From Rhodocyclaceae bacterium (lineage in GTDB: Bacteria > Pseudomonadota > Gammaproteobacteria > Burkholderiales > Rhodocyclaceae): a stretch of 64,000 nt of DNA. The notes beneath the pieces are model-generated. The model did no database searches. It worked only from the letters and a program-made list of their open reading frames with translations, and was not told the DNA's origin. Each line of letters opens with the position of its first letter. Positions within the stretch are counted from its first letter, which is position 1. Positions 9,839 to 18,213 of the stretch are shown here, piece by piece. The position numbers and the translations under genes are program-made. The stretch is taken from positions 744,001-808,000 of the forward strand of contig JADJEF010000018.1 in assembly GCA_016702335.1 (NCBI GenBank). The letters run 5' to 3'.

Positions 9839-9911
9839 AGCGGCAAGGTGCGAGGAAAACCGTGCCATACTTTCGCCGAGCACAGCCCCCCAGCAGAGTA
9901 CCTATCTGACC

Positions 9912-11042
9912 ATGTCAACCGCCCGCCGTTTTTGCCCAACATTCATCGCCCTGCTTGCCGCATTGTGCGTGGGGACAGCGGGTTGCACTAAGCAAGACAC
10001 CACGCCCATCCAGATTGGATTCGTCGCCGGCCTGACCGGCAAAGCCGCCGACCTCGGCATCGGCGGACGCAACGGCGCTCAACTTGCGATCGACGCGTTC
10101 AATGCCGCGGGCGGACTCAACGGTCGCCCCATTAACCTCATTCTCAAGGACGATGAGTCCTCGGGCGAGCGCGGCAAGCTAGTCGTTGGCGAGCTGGTCG
10201 CGAGCAAAGTCACCGCCATTGTCGGCCCGATGACCAGTGCCGTCGCCGCTGCGACCGCCCCCATCGCCAACGATGCCGGCATCCTGATGATGGGTGGCAC
10301 GGTCACCACCACCGCATTGACGGGAATCGATGACCAGTTTTTCCGCGTGATTGGCAGCACGACCGCCCATTCGGCCACCATGGCCAATTACCTCTACGAG
10401 TCGCGCAAGGTACGGCGCGCCCATCTGCTGGTCAATCTCGCGAACAAGGCCTACGCCGATTCGTGGGCCACAGATTTTGATACCGCGTTGAAAGCCAGAG
10501 AAGGTGGCAGCACCGTGCGTATCGACTACACCAGCTCCGCGACCACAAGCTTTGATGAGTTGGCCGCCCGACTGATGAAAGGCTCGCCCGACGCCATCAT
10601 TCTGGTGACCCATACCCTCGATGCGACGCACATCGCCAACCGCCTGGCCAAGCGTCAGTCGAAAGCGGTTCATGTCACCTCTGAATGGGCAGGTACCGGC
10701 AAATTGAACGAGCTTGGCGGTGCCAGCGTCGAGGGATTTGTCGTGCCCCAGTATCTCGACCTGAACAGCACGCGGCCGGCGTATCTTGCATTCCACGCAG
10801 ATTACCTCAAGCGCTTTCAGCAACCACCCGGTTTCCCTGCCGTCGTGGCCTACAACGCCACACAGGTGTTGCTGCGCGCCCTGCGTGAGCAACAGACTGG
10901 CGAAAGCCTCAAGCAGACCGTGCTTCGCCTGAAAACCTTCGAGGGCCTGCAGGAATCGATCCGCTTTGACGCATTCGGCGATGTCCAGTCGCCCACCTAT
11001 CTCACCGAAGTGCGCGACGGCAATTACGTGCCTCTGAAGTAG
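9912..11042 (+). CDS. LivJ-like substrate-binding lipoprotein (type I periplasmic binding fold)
   Basis: A 376-residue binding protein of the branched-chain amino acid/amide family (Peripla_BP_6). The ATG at 9912 is followed by a signal peptide with a lipobox ending TAGC (Cys near residue 25), so it is probably a lipoprotein. Seen: IQIGFVAGLTGKAADLG, GRNGAQLAIDAFNAAGG and NLILKDDESSGERG, all typical of the first lobe. No permease or ATPase genes lie beside it; the next gene is an EAL-HDOD protein 37 bases downstream on the same strand. The ligand is unknown, and it could be sensory or chemoreceptor-coupled rather than a transporter part. Confidence 0.88.
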   Translation: MSTARRFCPTFIALLAALCVGTAGCTKQDTTPIQIGFVAGLTGKAADLGIGGRNGAQLAIDAFNAAGGLNGRPINLILKDDESSGERGKLVVGELVASKVTAIVGPMTSAVAAATAPIANDAGILMMGGTVTTTALTGIDDQFFRVIGSTTAHSATMANYLYESRKVRRAHLLVNLANKAYADSWATDFDTALKAREGGSTVRIDYTSSATTSFDELAARLMKGSPDAIILVTHTLDATHIANRLAKRQSKAVHVTSEWAGTGKLNELGGASVEGFVVPQYLDLNSTRPAYLAFHADYLKRFQQPPGFPAVVAYNATQVLLRALREQQTGESLKQTVLRLKTFEGLQESIRFDAFGDVQSPTYLTEVRDGNYVPLK

Positions 11043-11079
11043 TCTTACCAAGAACCGGTATTCCGAACCTGTCAAATTA

Positions 11080-12483
11080 ATGTCACCGCCTTCCTTCTTC
11101 AGCCGCCTGCTTGGCACCAGTGAGCCCAGCGCAGAACCAAGCACTCAGCCCGCCAGTACAACCCCGGCAAAGGCCGCTACGGCTGTGGGTTCCACGCAAA
11201 ATTCACCGCACACAGCGTCCGCCGAGGACCCCAATGCGTTCGTGCGCCGCGAAGCGATTCTCGATCGAAAAGAACGCGTCAGCGGCTATGAGTTTTCACT
11301 GCGCATGGCAGAAAATTCGCCCTTGCAGCGCCGCAGTGGCACCGCCCGACGCGCCTACGACAGCGCCTTGCTCGCTCGTCTTGGTGATTTGAGCAGCGAC
11401 AGTCTGCTTGGGCAACGGCAGGCGGCCCTGCGTATTTCCCCGGATTCACTGCGCATGCCCGAGCTTGACAGCTTGCCCGGGGCCAATACCTTACTCATTC
11501 TCGACGGCACCCCACGCGGCAATGACTGGGCCGGTACCGCCGAGCGCGTAGCGCAACTGCGTGAAAAAGGCTTCGTCTTTGGTTTGCATATCGCACAAGC
11601 CGATGATGCCCACTGCCCGCTGATCGGTGCGCTCGATTACTTGCAATTTAGCATCTGCGCCTTTGACGGCTTTGATTTGCAGGGGCTGATCAAGGCGCTG
11701 CCGAAGGAAGCGCTGGCCGGCAAGACCAAGCTGATCGCCGCCGATGTGCACAGCCACGACGATTTTCTCTTTTGTGTGAAATGCAGTTTTGACCTGTTTC
11801 AAGGGCCGTTCGTCACGCATCACGACAGTTGGCGGCCTTCACGGGGCGGCATCAACCGCTCGGTCGCGATGCCCGTTCTCGCCATGATTCGCAGCGACGA
11901 AAACTTTGGCGTCATCGCTGATCAGCTCAAACTTGAACCCACCCTCACCTACAAGCTGCTGCGCTACCTCAACTCGCCCGCAGTCGGGTTGCGTCAGAAG
12001 ATCGACAACCTGACGCACGCATTGGTGGTCATCGGGCGCGACAAGTTTTACCGCTGGATGTCGCTCTTGCTGTTCCATTTCGAGCGCGCCGGCTACCGCG
12101 AGCGCATGCTCACCGAGCAAGCACTGGTGCGAGGACGCACGCTGGAGCTTCTTGCCGGCAAAGGCAAGATTCCGCCCACGCCTGAGCACCTGTTCCTGAT
12201 CGGCCTGTTTTCGCTGCTGGATATCGTGATGGGCCAACCCCTGCCTGAATTGCTCAAGAGTGCCGCGGTTCCTGACTCGGTGCGCGATGCGCTGCTCGGC
12301 AACAAGGGGGTTCTGGCCGATGCGCTGCATCTGGCCATGCTCGGCGAGGCCGACTCAATGGCGGCACCCGCCCAGTATGAAGCCGCCTTGCACCGCTGCG
12401 GCCTGAGCGACGCCGACTTCGCACCGGCAGCCACCCAGGCCCTGGTGTGGGTGCATGAGATCGTCGAGTCAGGCGAGACCTAG
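11080..12483 (+). CDS. EAL-HDOD signalling protein (YuxH type), EAL part degenerate
   Basis: A 467-residue cytoplasmic protein. After an Ala/Thr/Pro-rich N-terminus (about 1-45), residues 46-250 resemble the EAL fold of YuxH-type proteins (REAILDRKERVSGYEFSLR) but lack the E-A-L signature and the metal ligands needed for cyclic-di-GMP hydrolysis. Residues ~265-440 form an HDOD domain (PVLAMIRSDENFGVIADQLKLEPTLTYKLLRYLNSP). Such proteins act as signalling scaffolds, often linked to motility or pili. The pilus cluster begins about 0.7 kb downstream on the opposite strand; any link is inference. Confidence 0.88.
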   Translation: MSPPSFFSRLLGTSEPSAEPSTQPASTTPAKAATAVGSTQNSPHTASAEDPNAFVRREAILDRKERVSGYEFSLRMAENSPLQRRSGTARRAYDSALLARLGDLSSDSLLGQRQAALRISPDSLRMPELDSLPGANTLLILDGTPRGNDWAGTAERVAQLREKGFVFGLHIAQADDAHCPLIGALDYLQFSICAFDGFDLQGLIKALPKEALAGKTKLIAADVHSHDDFLFCVKCSFDLFQGPFVTHHDSWRPSRGGINRSVAMPVLAMIRSDENFGVIADQLKLEPTLTYKLLRYLNSPAVGLRQKIDNLTHALVVIGRDKFYRWMSLLLFHFERAGYRERMLTEQALVRGRTLELLAGKGKIPPTPEHLFLIGLFSLLDIVMGQPLPELLKSAAVPDSVRDALLGNKGVLADALHLAMLGEADSMAAPAQYEAALHRCGLSDADFAPAATQALVWVHEIVESGET

Positions 12484-12502
12484 CGACGGGCGGCCGTCTT
12501 TT

Positions 12503-12533
12503 CCGCAAGTCGGCGCTGGCAACACGGCGATCA
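12503..12533 (+). repeat. Dispersed 31-bp repeat, intergenic
   Basis: Copy in the 59-base gap between the convergent EAL-HDOD gene and the small membrane protein gene. The 13-base core is intact and the flank is slightly diverged (ACACGGCGATC). Confidence 0.85.
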
Positions 12534-12542
12534 ACCGGCGCA

Positions 12543-13112
12543 TCAGCCCGGAGAGATGTAGCCTTTTTGCGCGGCCCAGCTCTGATACCGCCACGAGGCT
12601 TGCTTGAAGTCGTAGGCGTACGTATCCAGCACGGTATAGGTGACAAAGTATGCGAATTTGGGCTGCCGACCCTCGCAGCTATAGACAAAATCGGCCCGCA
12701 GCTTCGCGGGCATGGTGGGTCGTGTGACGCTCAGCTCTGAGAGCTGTTGCGGACAGCGCCCCTGGCTGCGCACGTACTCTCGAATCGCAAAGACCACCTC
12801 ATTGGCGTCGTTACGCGCGCTGGAATATCGCACGTAGTGAATCAACGACAGCACCACAAACGCACCTACCCAGGCAAGGATGCCAATGATCGTAGCGGCG
12901 CGCATGTAGGGACGATTCACCATCACATAGAGGGCGAAGCTTAGCCAGAGCATCAAAGGCCCTAAAGCGATCACCGCCATAAACGCCATGTGCGCCTGCC
13001 CGGCAATCAGGACAAAAATTACCGCGAAGGCTACGGCTCGGTAAACGGAACGCAGCGCGGTTCGTGACAGATGGACGCGGGCGTTGCTTTGCTCGTGGCC
13101 GTGCGGTTCCAT
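12543..13112 (-). CDS. Uncharacterised membrane protein with three hydrophobic segments
   Basis: A 189-residue protein with hydrophobic helices at about residues 26-45, 47-66 and 72-95, then a soluble C-terminal part with two Cys (GRCPQQL and YSCEGRQ) about 30 residues apart that could form a disulfide if periplasmic. No family is recognised. It lies just downstream of the pilus operon terminator on the same strand, so it is probably a separate transcript. The C-terminal half loosely resembles the processed part of a pilin, with a Cys pair and many Tyr residues, but it lacks a prepilin cleavage site. I saw no clear ribosome-binding site, so the start is uncertain. Confidence 0.55.
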   Translation of the reverse strand: MEPHGHEQSNARVHLSRTALRSVYRAVAFAVIFVLIAGQAHMAFMAVIALGPLMLWLSFALYVMVNRPYMRAATIIGILAWVGAFVVLSLIHYVRYSSARNDANEVVFAIREYVRSQGRCPQQLSELSVTRPTMPAKLRADFVYSCEGRQPKFAYFVTYTVLDTYAYDFKQASWRYQSWAAQKGYISPG

Positions 13113-13140
13113 AGCAATCGGTTCTAATCAGGCTGGTTAA

Positions 13141-13178
13141 ATTAAAACGGCAGATGGCCGTAAGGGCATCTGCCGTTT
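13141..13178 (-). terminator. Rho-independent terminator after the major-pilin-like gene
   Basis: A perfect 12-bp stem (13145-13156 with 13167-13178; arm AAACGGCAGATG) and a 10-base loop. On the minus strand it is followed by TTTTAATTT. It lies about 50 bases past the stop of the pilin gene, as expected for a strongly expressed final gene. Confidence 0.85.
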
Positions 13179-13186
13179 CGAGAGCA

Positions 13187-13211
13187 TTGAAGAGGAAGAA
13201 CGGCTCTTCAA
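13187..13211 (-). other. Second hairpin between pilin stop and terminator
   Basis: A perfect 8-bp inverted repeat, TTGAAGAG and CTCTTCAA, with a 9-base spacer, directly between the pilin stop and the main terminator. There is no T-run, so it may protect the 3' end of the pilin mRNA rather than terminate it. Confidence 0.5.
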
Positions 13212-13226
13212 CAAGTTACCCCAACC

Positions 13227-13934
13227 TTACGCAATCTTCATACACACCGTCCAATTGGTGCCCGTGGCCGTTTCGTTATAGGCCAAACCTGCAGGAACCG
13301 CAGCGACTGGTGCCAGCGGATTTCCCGCACCTGTTGCCGCGCGCAGATTGCCCACGTTGTTGCCAATATTGGTCGCAGCAGGCAGGGGGCCGTCAACAAT
13401 CACGTCAACTGCCGAAGCCTGCTTTGTCGACAAACCCGATGCACAGACCACCATCCCCGGCATACCATAGACAGTTCCTGCGGCACCCGCTCCCACTGCA
13501 ACGCCAATAAGGCCGTTGGCACCATGCCGAGGCAACGCTCCCGGTCCTACACCATTGGCGGCACCGGACAAAAATCCGGAAGCACGAAGTGCCTGCCAAA
13601 ACGCCTGTGTTTCGCCCGCGTTATTGGCAAAGGTCTGCCCAACAGCGGCGGCCAGGACACCATTGGCGTTACCACCAACGGTCGGCTGAGTCCAACCGCG
13701 AGCGGTCATGGTGGCCAGGGCATCATCACCAGGGATGGTCTGGAAGCGATCAATGTAGCCGTTGTAAGCGGCCTGCACACCCTTCATCGTGTTGACGATG
13801 GCCTTGGTTTTTGAATTCTCGATCATCTCCTGGCCTTGCAGCACGCCGACCAGCAGCACGCCGATAATCACCAGAACAATAGCGATTTCGACCAGGGTGA
13901 AACCCGCTTGGCGGGCACGATTGGGTAGTTTCAT
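13227..13934 (-). CDS. Type IV major-pilin-like protein (MshA position)
   Basis: A 235-residue prepilin. The ATG at 13934 has an excellent ribosome-binding site (AAAGGAGACGTT before ATG). A short basic leader (MKLPNRARQAG) is followed by the prepilin peptidase site G|FTLVEIAIVLVIIG, with Glu at +5 of the mature protein. The region AAYNGYIDRFQTIPGDD after the helix is typical of MshA-like or pseudopilin-like class III proteins. Two Cys (VVCASG and WTVCMKIA) could form the C-terminal disulfide loop. It is the last gene of the pilus operon, 83 bases after the kinase gene, has its own terminator, and may also have its own promoter. Confidence 0.88.
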   Translation of the reverse strand: MKLPNRARQAGFTLVEIAIVLVIIGVLLVGVLQGQEMIENSKTKAIVNTMKGVQAAYNGYIDRFQTIPGDDALATMTARGWTQPTVGGNANGVLAAAVGQTFANNAGETQAFWQALRASGFLSGAANGVGPGALPRHGANGLIGVAVGAGAAGTVYGMPGMVVCASGLSTKQASAVDVIVDGPLPAATNIGNNVGNLRAATGAGNPLAPVAAVPAGLAYNETATGTNWTVCMKIA

Positions 13935-14017
13935 AACGTCTCCTTTGTGGAATACGGATTCAATATCCGATTGGCTTATTTTGCAGCAGCCTGGGCAGGC
14001 GTAACAGTAAGAATTTT

Positions 14018-15142
14018 TTACGGTGCGGGTGCGGGTGCGGGTGCGGGTGCGGGCAGGCGCAGCAAAAAGCACACTCCCAATTCGGTCTGCTGCGCCGAAA
14101 GCTCCCCTCCGGCCTCGCGCAGACTTTTCCTCGCCTGATACAAACCCAGCCCCAAGCCGCCTGCCCTACCGCTGGCAAAGGGCTCGAAAAGTTTCTCGGC
14201 AGGCACAGGCATGATGTCGTTGCGCCAGGCGCAATGAAACTCCAGTTCGGCCTGCGCGCCGCCGTTTTGCTCGCGGCTGCGCAACACCAGGCGCGGAGCC
14301 ACCGACGGCGACATGCGCCACGCCGAGGCCAAGTTGGAAAACAGATTGTCCAGCGCGCGCGCCAATTGCTCCGGGGCGATCCATGCACTGGCATCGCCCA
14401 CGATCTCGGGCTCAAATCCCGCAAGCCGCGCGGCACTCATTGCGGCCTGACGAAGATCCATCCTCTGCGCACTTGCGATGCCCGGTTGCTTGGCAAGCGC
14501 GAGCATCAGGCGCTGGGCCCGCTCACGCGCAAGCGGCGCGTTGTCGCGCAATCGGCGCGCCGCCTCGATCATGCGGCTATCGTTGTCGCTGGCGATGAAG
14601 TCATCGCTGACCCAACTGACCCACTGCGCAAGATTGCGCATGTCGTGCTGCAAATACAAACTCAGGTGGGCTCGCTCAGCCAATGCGGCCGCCAGCGCCT
14701 CGGTGCGGGCATGCAGCCTCGTCTCTACCAGCAACACAAATACCCGCGCCAGGTGTTCGGCAAACAATCGGTTCTCACCCCACGCCGTGGCGTGCACCAT
14801 TTCAATGCTCAAGCGTACGTCGTCGCCACTAGCGAGTTCAAAGGCCAGGGCGGCGTCTGGCTTTTGGCTCGCAGTGCTTCCGGTACCCAGTTCGCCCGCC
14901 ACCGGCTGGCCGAACCAGCTCCCTTGCCAACGAACCCTTTGCCAGCCAGCCGCAGACAGTGAGTTCCAGGCCGCCGCAGGAATATCAAGGGGATCAAGCG
15001 GCTTGCGCGCCAGATCAAGCAGCGCTTCCATGCGCGCACGATAGTCACGGGCCAAGCGGCTGATCCGGTAACTGGCCCCCAGCAGTGCTAGACCAACCGC
15101 AATCAGCAGCAGCCCGAAACTAGTCGGGCCGTCGAATGCCAT
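14018..15142 (-). CDS. Sensor histidine kinase inside the pilus operon
   Basis: A 374-residue kinase with one N-terminal hydrophobic helix (about residues 8-24). The phospho-acceptor His is in the unusual H-box LYLQHDMRNLAQWVSW (about residue 165), the N-box is ALDNLFSNLASAW and the G-box is GGLGLGLYQARKSL, all in the last 130 residues. HDMRN-type H-boxes occur in PrsK-like kinases. It overlaps the response regulator upstream by 23 bases, so the two form a cognate pair. The protein ends in PAPAPAPAPAP, encoded by five copies of a 6-base repeat. It probably senses pilus or surface status and controls pilin expression; that is inference. Confidence 0.85.
   Translation of the reverse strand: MAFDGPTSFGLLLIAVGLALLGASYRISRLARDYRARMEALLDLARKPLDPLDIPAAAWNSLSAAGWQRVRWQGSWFGQPVAGELGTGSTASQKPDAALAFELASGDDVRLSIEMVHATAWGENRLFAEHLARVFVLLVETRLHARTEALAAALAERAHLSLYLQHDMRNLAQWVSWVSDDFIASDNDSRMIEAARRLRDNAPLARERAQRLMLALAKQPGIASAQRMDLRQAAMSAARLAGFEPEIVGDASAWIAPEQLARALDNLFSNLASAWRMSPSVAPRLVLRSREQNGGAQAELEFHCAWRNDIMPVPAEKLFEPFASGRAGGLGLGLYQARKSLREAGGELSAQQTELGVCFLLRLPAPAPAPAPAP
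14022..14051. repeat. Hexanucleotide tandem repeat (GGTGCG)x5
   Basis: Five perfect copies of GGTGCG on the plus strand, encoding the Pro-Ala tail of the kinase just before its TAA stop. Copy-number slippage would change tail length by two residues per unit without shifting frame. Confidence 0.9.
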
Positions 15143-15716
15143 ATTTCTTCAGATAGTAGTAAACGTTCTCGCGTACCAAACCCAAACGGCGTGCCGTTTG
15201 CGCCACGTTGTGATCAGTTTCCGCCAGGGTTTTGCGTACCAGTTGCTCCTCTGCGGCGGCGGCTACTTCGCGCGGGCCATCGGCAAGGCGGGCGGTAAAC
15301 TGAATGCGCGTTTCACCCTGCGCGCTCATGCGCCCCTCGTGATCGTTGAACAGTGCGGCGCGCGCCACGGCCTGTAAGACAGCCGGCATTTCCACGGGTT
15401 TCACCAGAAAATCAAAGGCACCGCAACGAATCGCTTCTTGCGCAGAGGTTTCGTCATCCTGACCTGTCAGCACGATGATCTTGGCACCCGGCACTCGCCG
15501 CAGCCACTCTTCAAGCAGGGCAATACCCTCGCGTATCGAACTCGGAGACGGCGGCAAGCCCAGGTCAAGAACACCGATACCGGGGGGCGTCGTGCCCGCG
15601 ATTACGGGCTGGGCCGTCGCCGCATCGTGGGCGACCCGCACCTCATGCCCTTGCGCCGACAAAATTGAGCGCAAATAGCCCGCCAGCGCGGCGTCGTCCT
15701 CAACAATCAATAGCAT
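15120..15716 (-). CDS. Response regulator with Fis-type DNA-binding domain
   Basis: A 198-residue regulator. The ATG at 15716 gives MLLIVEDDAALAGYL, the standard receiver start with its acidic pair. The phosphorylated Asp is in GIGVLDLGLPP (about residue 53), Thr in VLTGQDD and Lys in FLVKPVE. The C-terminus holds a Fis-like helix-turn-helix (NVAQTARRLGLVRENVYYYLKKYGI), as in the short ActR/PrrA-like layout with no AAA domain. It starts 4 bases after the minor pilin stop and overlaps the kinase, so it is translated with the pilus genes. The likely targets are pilus promoters, but no binding site was identified. Confidence 0.9.
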   Translation of the reverse strand: MLLIVEDDAALAGYLRSILSAQGHEVRVAHDAATAQPVIAGTTPPGIGVLDLGLPPSPSSIREGIALLEEWLRRVPGAKIIVLTGQDDETSAQEAIRCGAFDFLVKPVEMPAVLQAVARAALFNDHEGRMSAQGETRIQFTARLADGPREVAAAAEEQLVRKTLAETDHNVAQTARRLGLVRENVYYYLKKYGIRRPD

Positions 15717-15720
15717 TACT

Positions 15721-16458
15721 TCAGGGCAAGCGGCTCGCCTGCACCATGCGGTTGACCAACTGGGCCGAGGATAGCCAGGCAACCACATCATCAAACGCGC
15801 CGGTCGGCGCTGTAGTATCGGTGGGTGAATCGCTGACAAAAATGGCATCGCCATCGGTGTTTTCTACTTCCGCGAGATTGGCAGGTGGCGGTGCGGGGGT
15901 AACGGCTCCGCCACCGGTAGTCGCTCCAAAGCGATTCGGGCCATGCGAAAGCACAACAACAGGTATGGCGGTCGCAACTGCTGCGCCGGCGCGATTATTG
16001 ATGGTGATGTTGCCCGCGGTCGTCAGCAGGAAGCCGGTTGCGCTGTTGGCAAAAGCGGGAGTCACCCGATACCGAAGGCGATTACCCCACCCATCCAACC
16101 CATTGAATCCCAGAGTAACCCAGGGCAAATTGCCTTCTTGCACCACACAGGTGCCAACGGGATTGCGATCCTCCTGACCATCATTGGGGGCCCCTACCCC
16201 AGCGGCGACAGTCTTGTCCGGACAGGGCAAAAAAGGCCGCGTGGCAGGGGGATTCGACTCGGTATGGCTCAGTCCAAAACCCATCACGGCCTCCCGCGCT
16301 TCGTCCAGCGCTTTTCGGGTGTCCTTGATTTTTTGCTGCTCGATTTGAACACTGACAACACCCAGGCCGCCGCCAAGAAGCAAGCCCATGATCAAGACAA
16401 CCATGGCCATCTCGACCAGGGTAAAGCCACTGGGCACCGCTATGCGCTGACGTAGCAT
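15721..16458 (-). CDS. Large type IV minor pilin, paralog of the gene upstream
   Basis: A 245-residue prepilin with leader MLRQRIAVPSG and cleavage site G|FTLVEMAMVVLIMG. The ATG at 16458 has an AGGAG ribosome-binding site. The globular part shares many blocks with the next gene upstream: FLPCPD, QEDRNPVG, EGNLPWVTLGFNGLD, WGNRLRYRVTP, ITINNRAG, VVLSHGPNR, FVSDSP and FDDVVAWLSSAQ. The two genes are tandem duplicates. In its position it replaces the mshO/P/Q minor pilins of Vibrio. Cys residues in FLPCPD and GTCVVQ may form a disulfide. It probably caps or initiates the pilus, or carries adhesive function; this is inferred from operon context. Confidence 0.82.
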   Translation of the reverse strand: MLRQRIAVPSGFTLVEMAMVVLIMGLLLGGGLGVVSVQIEQQKIKDTRKALDEAREAVMGFGLSHTESNPPATRPFLPCPDKTVAAGVGAPNDGQEDRNPVGTCVVQEGNLPWVTLGFNGLDGWGNRLRYRVTPAFANSATGFLLTTAGNITINNRAGAAVATAIPVVVLSHGPNRFGATTGGGAVTPAPPPANLAEVENTDGDAIFVSDSPTDTTAPTGAFDDVVAWLSSAQLVNRMVQASRLP

Positions 16459-16469
16459 AGATTCAACTC

Positions 16470-17156
16470 CTAGAGTTTTCCGGCCTGTTGCATTCGCGCG
16501 ATGACCTGCGCCGACGACAGCCAACTGACGACATCGTCAAACTCGCCGCCTACCGCACCAGAAAGAGCCGGCGAGTCGCTGACGAAAATGGTATTGCCAT
16601 TGGTATTTTGCACCTCGTTGGTATTTGTTGCCGGCGGTGGCGCCGTGGCTCCACCCGCAGAGGTGCGGGCACCCCATCGGTTCGCCCCATGCGAGAGAAC
16701 GACAAACGGCACGGCACCGGCAATCAGGCCACCGGCTCTGTTATTGATGGTGAGGTTGCCCGTGCTTGCCAGACCAAAGCCAGTCAGGCTATTGGAAAAC
16801 CCCGGCGTAACCCGGTAGCGCAAGCGATTGCCCCAGGCATCCAAACCGGCAAAGCCCAGCGTCGCCCAGGGCAGATTGCCTTCGGCTGCAAGGCAGGCAC
16901 CCGTCACAACGTTTCTATCCTCCAAGCCATCATTCGTGGTGTCAGGACATGGAAGGAAGGGATTTCCAGGCCGGCTCATGGCATACCCCATCAGCGAATC
17001 GGTGGCACTGCCGAGGCTCATTCGAGTAGCCACCGTGCGCTCGCCCTCTTTGCTGGCATCGCCAAATTGCTGTATCGCGAACATGGCCCCCAGCAACCCG
17101 AAGACGACCATCAACATTAACAGTGCGGCCCCTCGTTGGTGCGCAGGCTGAGTCAT
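16470..17156 (-). CDS. Minor-pilin-like protein without a canonical prepilin site
   Basis: A 228-residue paralog of the downstream minor pilin, sharing the same C-terminal blocks (FLPCPD, GLEDRN, EGNLPWATLGFAGLD, WGNRLRYRVTP, LTINNRAG, FDDVVSWLSSAQ). Its N-terminus differs: after MTQPAHQRG comes AALLMLMVVFGLLGAMFAI, which lacks the FTLVE cleavage context and the Glu at +5. PilX/MshP-type and GspK-type tip proteins show a similar pattern, so it may still be processed after Gly. It overlaps the mshK-like gene by 4 bases. One copy of the duplication appears to have taken on a tip or initiator role. Confidence 0.75.
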   Translation of the reverse strand: MTQPAHQRGAALLMLMVVFGLLGAMFAIQQFGDASKEGERTVATRMSLGSATDSLMGYAMSRPGNPFLPCPDTTNDGLEDRNVVTGACLAAEGNLPWATLGFAGLDAWGNRLRYRVTPGFSNSLTGFGLASTGNLTINNRAGGLIAGAVPFVVLSHGANRWGARTSAGGATAPPPATNTNEVQNTNGNTIFVSDSPALSGAVGGEFDDVVSWLSSAQVIARMQQAGKL

Positions 17157-17572
17157 TTCTGCTTGCGCGTGGTGACACTGCCATCGGGCACAAAATCAGT
17201 TCGCGCGCCACTCTCAAGATCCAGCGTCTCACCTACCCGCACTTCCTGAGCGCTGATTTCGATACTGCGTTTGCCAATGCGAGGTACCTCGCCGGACGGC
17301 GCAAGCTCTCCTTCGCGTAGCGACGTGCCGTTCAACCAGACAGTGCTCTTGGCGCTGCCACGCTTTACCAGACCCGTGACTGACAACGCTGTACCGGCGT
17401 TGACACCCGCACCATCGCTCCCTTCCCTTGCAGAGGACAGTAACTTTCTCTCGATAGGTGAGTAAAACAAGGTTGGCAGGCTTTCACCAAGCGCTTGACT
17501 GGCACTCGCCGTACCGACGTTCACAAGCAGCGCAACGGTCAATACTCGACTCACTATGACCCCGTAGGTCAT
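17153..17572 (-). CDS. mshK: MshK-like pilus biogenesis protein
   Basis: A 139-residue exported protein with a signal peptide (about residues 1-26, ending ASA). Its C-terminal half contains ALSVTGLVKRGSAKSTVWLNG and IEISAQEVRVGETLDL, matching the short beta domain of MshK and PilP-like proteins that couple the inner-membrane assembly complex to the secretin. Identification rests mostly on operon order after the MshJ-like gene, since sequence conservation in this family is low. It overlaps both neighbours by 4 bases. Confidence 0.65.
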   Translation of the reverse strand: MTYGVIVSRVLTVALLVNVGTASASQALGESLPTLFYSPIERKLLSSAREGSDGAGVNAGTALSVTGLVKRGSAKSTVWLNGTSLREGELAPSGEVPRIGKRSIEISAQEVRVGETLDLESGARTDFVPDGSVTTRKQK

Positions 17573-18213
17573 GATTCCTCTGCCTTTTCCGGAAGGTTGA
17601 AAAAGCGCAGCGTACACTTGGCAGAGAGCCCATTCGGTGCCGCGCCGCCCAGACGGCAGGACTGTATGCGGAACTGGCCATGAACGGCGCGCCGATAGTG
17701 ATCAATCAGCGCCAGGACTTCGCCCTCATGAACTTCCATCAGCTCAAAGTCCAGATCGTTAACCTGGGGCGCTTGAACATCGGCAGGCGCACCTTCAGTC
17801 GCTTCAGCGATGTCAGGCGCAGCATCGAAGCCAGCGCCACTGCCAACGTCGGCATCCTCAATAGAGCGTGGGCGACCCAGGTGGTAACTCAGGGTGTCGG
17901 GCAAGCGCAAGGCAGCGCGGCTAAGACCCAGTTGCTCTACCCAGCCTTCACGATCACCATTGCCAACGAGACCTTTGGCGCGCAACGCACGAAACTTGTC
18001 TGCGTGTTCATGAATATTTTCCAGATCGAGTTGTCGCTGGGTCAGCAGTTGCCGCTGGGCCGTCAGGTTGGCCTGGTTTTCTGCGACGCGAGTCGCCAAC
18101 GAATCGCGCAGATAGTAGCTGCCGCCAACCAGCGCCAGCGATAGCACCACAGCGACTGCCAGCCACTGCAACTGTCGCTGACTTTTTTGCAGCACTACCT
18201 TCCCGGGGCTCAT
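17569..18213 (-). CDS. mshJ: MshJ / PilO-like inner membrane protein
   Basis: A 214-residue protein with a short cytoplasmic N-terminus, one membrane helix (about residues 18-36), a coiled-coil (about 40-80, rich in Gln, Leu and Asn) and a small periplasmic domain. That is the PilO/GspM/MshJ plan, and it is thought to form the inner-membrane platform with the MshI-like protein. The ATG at 18213 overlaps the upstream stop by 4 bases; a longer reading frame exists but would lie inside that gene. An acidic Ala-rich linker lies near residues 115-150. Confidence 0.75.
   Translation of the reverse strand: MSPGKVVLQKSQRQLQWLAVAVVLSLALVGGSYYLRDSLATRVAENQANLTAQRQLLTQRQLDLENIHEHADKFRALRAKGLVGNGDREGWVEQLGLSRAALRLPDTLSYHLGRPRSIEDADVGSGAGFDAAPDIAEATEGAPADVQAPQVNDLDFELMEVHEGEVLALIDHYRRAVHGQFRIQSCRLGGAAPNGLSAKCTLRFFNLPEKAEES

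Noticed and set aside
13935..14017. Sigma-54 promoter before the major pilin gene
   Set aside because: The gap contains CAGGCTGCTGCAAAA, but the GG and GC elements do not have the required 10-base spacing.
14022..14051. Phase variation of the pilus kinase by the hexamer repeat
   Set aside because: Units are six bases long, so copy-number change cannot shift the frame; only the Pro-Ala tail length would vary.
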